Below, in pieces: positions 35,095-45,759 of a DNA stretch of 64,000 nucleotides (position 1 is the stretch's first letter; each line of letters begins with the position of its first letter). The stretch comes from Annulohypoxylon bovei var. microspora (taxonomy: Eukaryota > Ascomycota > Sordariomycetes > Xylariales > Hypoxylaceae), in contig MU405323.1 of NCBI GenBank assembly GCA_022836615.1, positions 1 to 64,000 on the forward strand. Reading direction: 5' to 3'. Below the pieces are notes generated by a model. The model did not search any database, was not told the origin of the DNA, and saw nothing but the letters and a program-made list of their open reading frames with translations. The translations under genes were made by a program, and so were the position numbers.

Positions 35095-35812
35095 ATGTCG
35101 TCTTCAGAACTTGCAAACCATCACCACAACGTGGGAAGCTCGCAATTCACGGCCACAGTGGTTCCTTTGACCTCCGCAGCCAACCCTAACCAGCTGGTGC
35201 GTACGAAGACTAGCTAGAACCAGCCTTCCCTCACCTCCGGGTTAGCTACACGTTCCATTCCCTTACGCATGGCCAGTGACGCCAACAACCACAAGGCACC
35301 CACCGGCGCATCTACCTCGGGCGTCTGGTCGGGAACCACCGCTTACAATGCTGATGGTTCGGCTCGACCGTCCTCAAGAACCTTCAAGGCCTGCGCATCC
35401 TGGAAAGAAGCCTTCAAGCCCATCGTTGATTCAGTACCATCCGAAGATGCTTCGATCCCAGCAGTTCGCAAATGGTTTTGTCTAATTGGTTATCTCCATG
35501 GATTTGGACGCCGAGAGATTCCTGAATTCGAACAACTCTCCTTACTCGGCCACAACTTGCGTCAGGCAAACCATTCCGATCTCAAGGAATACTTAGTATC
35601 CATCGCAATGCAAGATGGATACCTTAAGATGCACGCAGCCGTGCTTGCAGCGGACGCATACGAAGCTGTATGCCTGAAGAAATTCATGGAGGCAGAGGTC
35701 ACTAAGATGAATGCCGTAAGTGTTGTCCCACAGGTTCCTTAGACAGATTATACAGAGTGTGGCAATTGATATTAATGTCTCTATCTAGGGCACAAAAGCC
35801 GGTCATTGGTAG
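35095..35812 (+). CDS. small conserved-looking protein of unknown function
   Basis: The preferred model has three exons (35095-35196, 35296-35715, 35789-35812) and 181 aa. The core (about residues 55-165) reads as a folded helical domain (KACASWKEAFKPIVD, VRKWFCLIGYLHGFGRREIP, LKEYLVSIAMQDGYLKMHAA) and the end is NAGTKAGHW after a clear GTAAGT...TAG intron. The first intron (GTGCGT...AAG) lacks a good pyrimidine tract. An alternative is a two-exon gene starting at the ATG at 35269 (156 aa). I do not recognise the family. It lies just right of the assembly gap, so upstream exons could be lost. Divergent from ERG9. Confidence 0.6.
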
Positions 35813-37029
35813 TGTCACATCAGCACACTACGAATCACTCTGGATGTTTGACGGACCTCGCTCTCCGTGTTCAACTTGACCGCTAGTTTCGATTCGCATC
35901 ATGGCACAATTCTCAGAACAACCCTCACTCGACTTTTACGTTCAATAACACCCTAAGCCTGGTTGAAAATTCAAGATAATCGTGGAATCGGGAATGACAG
36001 GGAAATGGTTAGCTGGAATTAGCCTAGGAGGTTTAATATGACCGAGTTCTGAATGGTGATTGGCAATGACAACTATACATATAAGACTGTGTTTGTACAT
36101 ATTGCCGCCTTGGACTGAGATAGGTTCGGCATCTCGTCAGTTCTCTTATACTCTCTACCTGTGCCTACCAACTTCCTCCACGTGATGAAACGTCCACATG
36201 ATGGAACTGGTTAGACAAGTGACTGTCGTAGAACAAAGTCACTAATTGTGTGAAACCTTCGTATCACTCCGGTAGACGAGAATGAACTGCTAGGACTTGA
36301 CATTATGACTCGATCTGCATAACAGCATGTAATACCTGATGGTAACGGGAGGTTTGCATGCTACCTTCATTGTCTCCAAATCAAATATGCATATGATATG
36401 CATGGGTAATGGTGTCATTTTCACCTTTAAACATGTTCGCCTTCCTTATTCCCTTTCTGTGTCAAATCCATTAGGTCATTCAAAATTCACTTACCTAATA
36501 AATTATATGTAGTTTCTACAGAATCCATAACTACATACCTACCTAGTTAACTATAACTTAAATGTTTGTTGATGTTGACCTTTTTTTCAATTTCATCTCC
36601 TTTTTTTCGGTGTTAAAGATAGTTATTTCCAAGACAAAATTGCCGATCAGCCGGAGCATGCATCACCAAGACAATTTTGCCCCTCCGTACTGACACTTAA
36701 AGGGGGCAAGTTACATGCCTAATTAGCACTTATCACTACGTGTCTTAGCTTGACCACTTAACCTAATTTTCCATACCTACTTCCATTTCCATACTCCCAT
36801 ACTTCCACACTTCCATATATGTACATATTTATACAGACTGTAATTTATATTTGCGATTGATTTGATCCCGTCCATTCTTTTATTTTGAATTTATGATCTT
36901 CCAAGCTTATTCCTCCCACTATATATCTTTCGTTTACCCACTGGGTACCTACCTACCTACATATGTAGGTAACTAGCTTATCCATTTCATATCAAGTTAA
37001 GCTAGTGCTCCCTCGTTTGCGTGTTGTCC
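35813..37029. other. intergenic, 1.2 kb, no gene seen
   Basis: AT-rich; the right end has a palindromic CCTACCTACATATGTAGG-like run at 36950-36970 just before the reductase gene. Confidence 0.55.
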
Positions 37030-38062
37030 ATGCCATCCCGAATTATTACAAGCCCTGACGATAGCGTCAACACCATGAACATACCTGCTACGGAAACCCA
37101 TGACCCTCAAGAAAATAGATTCCTCATCTGGGGCGGTGGGGGTTGGATTGCGGGCCACCTCGAGGAGATTCTGAAGATTCAAGACAAGGAAGTCTTCACG
37201 ACTATCGTCCGTATGGAAGACCGTGAGGCCGTTAAAGAGGAGTTGTATAGGATAAAACCTACCCACGTTCTGAACTGTGCCGGTTGCACTGGCCGTCCCA
37301 ATGTCGACTGGTGCGAAGACCATAGGGAGATGACGATACGTTCCAATGCCATTGGGACCTTGAATCTAGCGGACTGCTGCTTTAATGCTGGTATTCACTG
37401 CACCGTATTCGCCACCGGCTGTATCTACCACTATGATGATGCCCATCCGATTGGAGGTCCCGGATATAAAGAGACGGACCCGGCAAATTTCACGGGTAGC
37501 TTCTATTCCGAGATCAAGGGCCATGTCGAAGAGGTGAGATAATGCTGTCGGGAATGACCCGAGAAGAAAGAAACTATAAGGGATAAGCTGATTGGCTTAC
37601 AACGACTTATAGATCATCAAATACTATACGAACTGCCTGATCCTCCGTTTGCGCATGCCGGTGTCAGATGATCTGCACCCGCGCAACTTTGTCACCAAGA
37701 TTAGCAAGTATGAGCGTGTGGTTGACATCCCGAATAGCAACACGATCCTGACCGATCTTCTGCCGGCGTCTATACTGATGGCGGAGCATAACGATACCGG
37801 AGTTTATAACTTCACCAACCCCGGGGCTATCAGCCACAACGAGGTGTTGACACTTTTCAAGGAGATCATTCGGCCAGATTTCACGTGGAAGAACTTCAGC
37901 GTAGAGGAACAGGCCAAGGTAATCAAGGCTGGGCGTAGCAACTGCTTGCTAGAGACGACGAAACTAGAGAGGAAGTTAAAGGAGTATAACTACTCAGTGC
38001 CCGAGGTTCATGAGGCTTATAGACGGTGCTTTGAGAGGATGAAAGCTGCAGGGGTTAAATAA
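37030..38062 (+). CDS. UDP-4-keto-6-deoxyglucose 3,5-epimerase/4-reductase (UDP-rhamnose synthesis)
   Basis: Two exons (37030-37533, 37613-38062) give 317 aa. It is a Rossmann-fold SDR: the NAD(P)-binding GGGGWIAGHLEE, then NCAGCTGRPNVDWCEDH, a catalytic YxxxK in FYSEIKGHVEE, and LRLRMPVSDDLHPRNFVTKI with VYNFTNPGAISHNEVL. These segments closely follow plant NRS/ER (UER1) enzymes and the fungal enzymes that, with a 4,6-dehydratase, make UDP-L-rhamnose. The partner dehydratase is not in this window. The start could be the ATG at 37030 or the one at 37075; the nucleotide-binding motif begins only ~37 residues in, so either works. Cytosolic; it feeds rhamnosylation of glycans or glycolipids. Confidence 0.92.
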
Positions 38063-39187
38063 GCTTGTGTTAGATCTTCGACGATTAGAAGGCTCCAGTG
38101 CTACTTATATATGTAAGTACCTAAAATGATCTAGCTGTGGGCGATGTACTGCATATGTACCTTTCTGGGTACTCTCCTTTTTTGCACTGTAGGTCATCAA
38201 ACGGTGTTTGGGGGATTGACTTGTCATAAATGGAAAATCGGTTGCTTATTACCTACTGCCTACCTACATACTAGGTACTTAAGCATAGTTACCCAATATA
38301 TTATTAGCTTGTTCTGAAAGCCTTAGGTATGTAATAGGAACTCTCAACAATTTGACATATACCTACCTACCTAACTAATCGAAATATTTGAAAATAAATT
38401 TTTGGAGGGACCAAGAGGGTAAGTTGGTTTAAAAATGAATTTAGGTACCTACTGTTTCGCTTTACATTAATTAATCTTTTTGATCTATCACTTAGTTGGC
38501 GGGGCGAGCTACTCTAAAACAACCCCGCCATTCAACATTGAATGTTGCATGTGAATACCACATGTAAGTATCTTGGTGTCATACGTACCAAAGCATTCTT
38601 TAAGCCGTTATATGTTTTTATTTTATTTTTATTAATATTTATCATAGTATTATAAGTAAGTGTTAAGAGTTGAAATATTAATTTAAACAATCCCTTGCTG
38701 CTAAACGAGGTATGTTTTCTATAATATGACGTGGATATCTTATGTGATACTTGACAGCAGGGTAGGTATGTACCTATTTATGTGTATAGCGAATGTGGCG
38801 CTGGAACGCTGTGCCACACAAGGGTCTTTATACTTAGGTAGATATTGTACTAGGAGGTATTGTACCTAGGTATTCCTGTAGTTGAGGGCTGATCTAGGCT
38901 GACAATTCGTCATAGCTTATTTTTTTTTTCCCTCTCCGTTTACCATTCATTACCTGTGTCTAATCGTTGCGTCCGTCTTTTTGGACCTAACTCCTGAAAA
39001 TATACCCAATTCTTTTCTTACATTCGTCGCGCCTTAAATCTTGCTTCCCCATCGCGCTTTATCCTATCTCGAGAGTTCATTAGCGACGCCCCGCGTATCC
39101 TATCGTCGATCAAATCCCCGCAACTTTTTTGCGGCAAACGAACCTAACCTTCACATACCTTTACTTTTGCTACTAGTAACAGAAAGC
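38063..39187. other. intergenic, AT-rich, with clustered palindromes
   Basis: No gene seen. It contains three consecutive inverted repeats at 38498-38564 and many TAGGTAC/CCTACC steps. Confidence 0.55.
38498..38564. repeat. three adjacent short palindromes
   Basis: GGCGGGG/CCCCGCC (38498-38504 with 38523-38529), CATTCAA-CA-TTGAATG (38529-38544) and CATGTG-AATAC-CACATG (38548-38564) lie back to back in otherwise AT-rich DNA. Confidence 0.8.
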
Positions 39188-40935
39188 ATGGTAGTCGATA
39201 CTACATATTACGACGTCCTAGGCGTCAAGCCTACAGCGACCGAACTAGAAATCAAGAAGGCTTATCGAAAGCTTGCTATCGTTCACCATCCAGGTTCGCG
39301 CATACAATATTTCTTTATTATTCACTAAATCTTGAAATATTGACATCTTGCTAACAAACGCCACTTAGACAAGAACCCGAATGACCCCACCGCCCATGAA
39401 AAGTTCCAGGATATTGGTGAAGCCTACCAAGTACTTTCGGATACCGATCTAAGAAAAGCATACGACAAATATGGCAAGGATAGTGCTAAGCCAACCGAAG
39501 GCTTTGTTGATCCTTCGGAGTTCTTCAGCAGCATATTTGGTGGTGATGCATTCGTCGATTGGATTGGCGAGATTAGTCTCATGAAGGATCTCACTACTAC
39601 GATGGACATCACTATGGCTGGGGATGGGGATGGGGAAGGGGAAGAAGGTGAGGGGGGTGATGAGTCTGAATTCCCGGGCACCGAAGAAGCTATGCGAGAG
39701 AGTGCGAAGACATCTGCTACCGCCAATGCGCCACCCGCTGTCGTTGTCGAAGATGAGCCCGAGAAGCCAACCTCTGAGGGCAAGACCACCACCTCCCACC
39801 ACCGTACTTCGTCAGAGAAGGTACATCCACCCCCACGTGTCGCTTCACCATCTCCTAGTGCGTCCGGTGCCTCGACCTCTGGGGTCCCCACACCTGGAAG
39901 CTCGACGCCTTCGAGACATGCTATCCCTATCCGACCTGCGCTCATGGACCGCCCAGCCGACGAGGCGCACTTGATCGACCAGACGGAGGAAGAGAAGGAG
40001 TTGAGGAAGAAGGAGAAGAAAAAGGGTGGATTGACCAAGGAGCAACGGGAACAACTGGCCGCTTACGAGAAGGAGCGCGCTAGAATCCGGCAAGAGCGTG
40101 TTGACACCCTTGCTCGCAAGCTCGTCGACCGCATATCAGTATGGACTGAGACGGATAAGGGTTCCGACGTTACCACGGCGTTCCAGGCGAAGACTCGTCT
40201 CGAGGTCGAGAACCTGAAGATGGAGAGTTTCGGACTCGATATCATGCATGCCATCGGCGCCGTCTACTTCTCGAAAGCAACGGCACTCCTCAAGTCGCAG
40301 AAGTTCCTCGGTATCGGCGGCTTCTTCAGCCGTATGAAGGACAAGGGCACCCTTGTCAAGGATACCTGGAACACCATCTCGTCTGCCATCGATGCTCAGC
40401 AAACCATGGAGGAAATGGCGCGTATGGAGCAGGCTGGCGGCGAGGACTGGACCGACGAGAAGAAGATTGAGTACGAGCGCAGAGTCACCGGCAAGATCCT
40501 CACCGCCGCCTGGCGGGGCAGCAAGTTCGAGATCCAGAGTGTCCTGCGCGAGGTCTGCGACACCGTGCTCCACGACAAAAAAGTACCCCTGAGCAAACGC
40601 TTAGAGCGCGCGGAAGCCCTGGTACTTATTGCCGACATCTTCCAAAAGGTATGTATTATCCCGGTCTTCGCAGATCTTAGAATCTATCTATCTACATTAA
40701 TTCTTCTATAATGGCCTATTTGCTAACGGTTTCGCAGGCCCAGAGAACACCAGAGGAAGAAGGTGACTACATGGCCTTCGAGCAGCTAGTTGCCGAGGCA
40801 GCTATCAAGAAGGAGAAGGATTCCAAGAAAAAGGGTAAAGACAAGGAGAAGGACAAGGACTCTGCTCATTCGAAAGGGGCTGGCACGGCGGAGGCCGGCA
40901 ATATTCCTGATGGTGCGAGCAAGGATAGTTCGTAG
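39188..40935 (+). CDS. J-domain protein with DnaJ-X domain (Caj1/Djp1-like)
   Basis: Three exons (39188-39293, 39369-40648, 40738-40935) give 527 aa. The N-terminal J domain (TTYYDVLGVKPTATELEIKK) has its HPD motif split by intron 1 (HHP|D), whose donor is the unusual GTTCGC. A Glu/Gly- and Ser/Thr/Pro-rich linker follows, then the conserved DnaJ-X region (VDRISVWTETDKG, HAIGAVYFSKATALLKSQKF, KILTAAWRGSKFEIQSVLRE), ending with a Lys-rich tail. It should stimulate Hsp70 ATPase; yeast relatives act in the cytosol/ER periphery and in peroxisomal import. A perfect hairpin follows the stop codon within 11 bp. Confidence 0.94.
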
Positions 40936-40945
40936 TGCGAGTCGT

Positions 40946-40979
40946 CTTTTTGAGGGTTGGACTCGAGACCCTCAAAAAG
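40946..40979 (+). other. 12-bp-stem hairpin in the DnaJ-gene 3' UTR
   Basis: CTTTTTGAGGGT (40946-40957) and ACCCTCAAAAAG (40968-40979) are perfect inverted repeats around the 10-nt loop TGGACTCGAG. It begins 11 bp after the stop codon. It may affect mRNA 3'-end formation or stability; function unknown. Confidence 0.85.
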
Positions 40980-42174
40980 GTTATCAGAAGTGAGCCAGTG
41001 TTGGGAAAGATCCCCTGATCGCCAGACAAGTTGAAGCAAGGCTCAACCTTTGTGTGTGTGCGTTGGCTAAACCCGTCTGGTAGGTTTGCATCGGAGGGGA
41101 AACAGGAAGCTGGCAACCAGCGAGGCGGAATGCAAAAATCCAGCCCTGTTGCTAGTGGATCAACACGACGAGCAAGGAAGCAAGGACGTAAGGGGGTCGT
41201 ATTAGTGTTATAACACTATAGGATCAGCGGAGGACACAGATCATTCAGACAGACGGTTGAGGACTACAAATTGGTCTGCGGGGCGCCTTTTTAGTAAAAG
41301 AGACGGAAGAGCTCTCCTAGTTATGAAAACGCCCACACATCTCTACTCGGAGATATAATTCACCCCCTGGAATTCACCCCTGGTAAAACAAAAACATCTC
41401 TCGTACTTGTCAACTAAGCCACCCGTAAGAAGGTACGGTTATTTTCTCTATTAGTCACGAGCAAGCGATGCACCATTTCTTAATTAGTATTCAACACAAT
41501 AGCGAGGGATTTAGGTAGGGAGGGACAAGATCGCAAGATCACAAGTAGACTTTAACAATAGGTTTATAGAATGGTTTGAATTGTATTGTGTTGCTTGGTT
41601 GAAGCATTAATTGCTACGTAGAGTCTCATGCCATGCTAGACTTGTTATCGATTCGCCGACCTGTTTCATCCGAGTACTTTGGTGGGTAGCCTTCTATTGC
41701 ATACGCCCCTGAAGGAAAATACCTTCATATAGGTATGGGTAGCCGACATATGTATATATAACCAAAAAAAGCGGTTCCTGATAGAACTCGCGTTCACCTT
41801 TCTTAAGGTGTCTACCCCCCTTTTCTATGTTGGGCGTGTGGTACTCTTCGGCTTCCTGATTCATTATTCTGGGGTATCATTGTGAGACTCGGAAAGGAAA
41901 ATTTAGGTTTCTGTCAAAGTGGTGTGGAGATTGGTCTACCGACCCTGCGCCTGTTCCGTGGTGATTTTTGGGGTATCCGGTGATGTTACAGTTAATACAA
42001 AGGAAATGGTGATTGTGGAATCCAATGAAGAATAAAGCGGTTCGGTCCGGGTAATGTAACTCCGCGACCGCCGCAGTTGGTGTCTTATATGCTGTAAACG
42101 AATCGTATCCAAAGTAGAAATATATGCCTGTCGTAAGAATATTAGTGTGATTTAGCTGCGAAATCCTCGCAACT
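40980..42174. other. intergenic between convergent genes
   Basis: 3' flanks of the DnaJ gene and of the coiled-coil protein gene. No gene seen. Confidence 0.6.
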
Positions 42175-44664
42175 TCAGACTTCAGACTCTAGACTCTGGC
42201 CTCCATCAGCAGGGAGTTCTATGCCGCTATCCCTATCCTGCCGCTCAAAATTCCAACCTGCCAATCTCCCAGCACCTTCCAGCGATTTCTCGTCGAGTAT
42301 CTCGTCGAGGATAGAAGAACTATCATCGCGAGAACCATCAGAAGTTAGGGGCCGATCATCCTCATCATCTAGCGGGTCAAGCACTAGCACTCTTCCGCCT
42401 AACGCCACATCACTAGGTCTAACATGATACTCGAGCGCCTTTTTGCCTTCGTTGATGAGCTCATCCGTCCAGTCAAGACACCTTTTGATGCTCTGATTAA
42501 TCTTTTGCGAATCGATGAGTGCTTGCTGATGTTTAGATAAGTCGACTTGTAGTCGTTCCTCATCTCGCCTTCTATGTTTTGCGTCTCGTTCTGCGACGAT
42601 ACTCGGACTGAGAGAACCAGATGCTGAATCGCTTTCCAAAGACGAATCCTCTCCACCATCGTCTTCCTCTCCTTTCCTCTCCTTTCTCTCTTTTTCCTCC
42701 TTTTCCTCTTTTTCGACTTCAGACTTTTCGTCAAGGTCAGAGAGGTCCATAATTCCTATCCCATGTTCCGAAAAGGTATCTAATGACATTCGGTTAGGCA
42801 TAGTTGATGGCAGAGAAAGCCGGCCAGCACGCGACAGACGTCGAAACCTTCTCAGTTCAGTAGTTTGTTTCCGCAGTTGACGTTCTAATGTCCTGTTGAT
42901 AGCCTCGAGAGACGCATTTCTGATCTGCAAATCCTGAACTCTGCGCTCGCGTCTCGCATTTGCAACCAATTCATTAACCGGTTCCGTAGAATGAACTGAT
43001 TTGGTAGGACTTGCTAGGCCGGATGGAACCTCATCTGGGGTTTCGGACTCTTCATTTTCTGCAAAATCCTCGGCTGCTTGTATTATTGAAGCTAGAGTCA
43101 GAGGAGCGGGCGTAGACGGAACAGTTATGGGGGGGGAGGCTTCCGGCGACACTTGAGCGCTTATCAACTTCGGGGTGCTAGAGAACTGGTCTCCCCTCAC
43201 TAAGCTTCCCGTGCGAGAATGGCCGCCGGTTCGCGACAGGCCGGTACTAGAGCGGCGGAGTCCAGGAGATGGTCCTAATTGGGGAGCAGCTAAGACTTGC
43301 GCGCGGCTTGTTCCTAGGGTACTGCTGGCCTTGGAGGGTACCTGTGGGGCTTGGGATGGCAGCTTCGCCGGAGAGTTGGGTCTCTGTGCGAGAGCGTGGC
43401 TGGCGCCTGGGGGGTTCGTCGCCGGGCGATTGGTAGGCGCTTTAGGAGCTATCGATGCTACCGAACCCGAGCTGCGAGATATCGGAGGCGTCGGACTATT
43501 TCGCATCTCTGGGGTCCCGTTGGCATACATAAATTTACTAGAAATATTATCTTGCGAGTGGTTAAGAACCGGCGCGAACGAAGTTGGCGAGGTAGGTTTA
43601 TTGTTCTCTATCATGTTTCCGTTGGCGTAGAAAAAAGTTGGACCTTTGGCCTGGGTTATTTTCGACGAAGATGTCGGGCGAGAAGTCTTCACATCGCTCG
43701 CATGGAAGAACTTGGATTCCGAATTGTGAGAGGCATCATGTCTTCCGTGCCCGCCCGCATCTGGGGAGATGGAGCTAAAGGAGACGGCGGACCTTCTCAT
43801 GACTTCGCCGTCGAGTCTCGGACTCGGTAGACAGAAACTAGACCTAGGATCCCAGGGTTCTGACCGCTCCGGGTTCGGAGTGCCGCTCGGTGTGCTATTA
43901 GCACTGTCAACGCGACTCTGTCTCGTGCCAGATCGAGGGGTGACGTTGCTATTTAGGTGAGAGGCGAACGGGGATTCCTCGACGTAGACTGACCTGTTAG
44001 ACGGGGTTTCTCGACTGGCGGTGATTATAGTAGGATGTTGCTGACGTCGGTTCGCAGGTGTTACTACAGTTGCTAAAGCGGGCGCGGGTTGTGTCGTCTT
44101 AGAGGCGATCTTTGGCGTCAAGGGGTTCCTATTCATGGCCCTCGCGGCGGCGGCGCTGAGCGACGGCATCTGCGGTCTATTCGCGCTCGCATTTGCGTGT
44201 GTAGGTGGAGGTGAAGGTGCGTCGTAGGGCATGTTTCCTAATCTTGGCTCCTTCAAGAGTGGCCCTGTAACAGGTCCAGCATTTTGGTCTCGTCTCCTGA
44301 GGATTGCTCTCGAAGACGCGGAGGAGGATGAAGCACTTGTTGTTATGGCAGTCTTGGCGATTGTGGTGGCTGTAGTAGTAATTATTGTCTGTCTCGTCCT
44401 CGCCCCTGTCCGTGTGCTGGTACTGAATCCTGTGCCCTTGCTCGGACCCAGACTCTTACCCTTACCCGCTGTTCTCGACCCAATTGATGTTAGAGATTCG
44501 GTAGAAGGTAACCGTTTTAATGCCGTCTTGATTGTCGTCGATTGGCGGTATGGACTAGGAGCGCGTGTGACTGAAGGTTGTTATGAGTTAGATGTATGAG
44601 GGAGGAAAGTCGCGTTGTGCATATAATAGTTTAAAGAGATAATTATTCGGCATTACGAACCCAT
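42175..44664 (-). CDS. Ser/Pro-rich coiled-coil protein, unknown function
   Basis: The frame is open from 44570 to the stop at 42175 but has no ATG for its first ~117 codons, although they read as coding (SPYRQSTTIKTALKRLPSTE). I infer a 4-nt first exon ATGG (44664-44661) and a 90-bp intron with donor GTTCGT, a CTAAC branch point and CAG acceptor. The result is 799 aa starting MVTRAPSPYRQST. Most of the protein is disordered. A coiled coil (RRERRVQDLQIRNASLEAIN through RTLERQLRKQTTELRRF) lies near residues 550-600, followed by an acidic EKEEKEEKERKER run and a second helical patch (HQQALIDSQKINQSIKRCLD). No known domain. If the tiny exon is wrong, the first in-frame ATG is in NMPYDAPSP at about 44232. 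Confidence 0.75.
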
Positions 44665-45759
44665 GTTTGGTGTGCATATGATGGGTTGGGCAAGGTTGGC
44701 AGGCTGAACGGAGAAAGTTCCCCACTTGCACAAGTCTATCCAAAGCCTACCTATCCCAGAAAGACAGCTGCGACCGAACTAAAGTACCCGGAGGTAGTTT
44801 AAACTTTCTTTTAGGTCGGCGGGATGCTATGTAGTACAGACGGATACAGCGATACCGCTACTCGATGTACATATACGATAAACAATTGTAGGACCTCGGG
44901 AGTCGTCTGTATCCAGCAGATCTAGGTAGATACCAAGGGAGGGAGAAAACATTGGAAGGGAGTATTCAAAAGACAATAGGAGTGGGTGGAAAGAGAAAGA
45001 AGAAACAAGTAAGATGAGAAACATTGTTTCTCAGAAATTTAATCTGAGTGCATACCCAAGAGAAAGGGGAAACATACATAAAATGCCCCATCAAAAAATA
45101 TGACGTTCCATGTTTTTTAAACATACGTCTAAATACATATGTTTCTGCTCTAGGGCTGTTTAACGTGTTTGGATCTACGATTACTCCCTCTTGCCAGCCA
45201 TTGGAGATTATTTATTCATGCGCTAGCATAGGTTGTGCTATGAAAAAAGCCCACCAGTTCCCCCGCAGTTCTGAGTTAGGGGGTTTAATAGGAGTCTAGG
45301 TAGATAATAATCCATATTAGAGCCCTATGTATTATAGGCACTATTAAGTTTGACATGTGCACATCATGGATGTGGGCTAAATTTAACAGCGCTGTACCTT
45401 GTAACTTTCATTGGAACAAATTGAAACGTGCTTCGATTGCACCAACATTATTTTTTTACTTCCGTCTATCACGATCCATCGGATAAGCCCGCGGTCGGGA
45501 CGGGACTATCTATCTGTACGACATTAGAATACAAACTTTCAATGGCTAAAAATTCAGATATTTTTAGTTCGGACTAACTCGAAAAATAACTTCGGAAAGC
45601 ATCCGCAGGTGCATATGTAATCATCTGAATCTAGCAAAAGTTTATATGACCAAAAACGTTACGTTGCGCTAGTGATAAGAACCTTTCTGCATTCAGTCTG
45701 TAGCGGCAAACACGAAAAGAAGGAAGGAGAAACGTGCCGTCTTACATCGAATCGCGACA
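44665..45759. other. intergenic divergent promoter region
   Basis: 1.1 kb between the starts of the coiled-coil gene and the cytochrome-b5-domain gene. AT-rich, no gene seen. Confidence 0.6.

Noticed and set aside
39424..40038. 204-codon antisense ORF over the DnaJ gene
   Set aside because: Ser/Pro/Val low-complexity complement of the acidic linker; no independent support.
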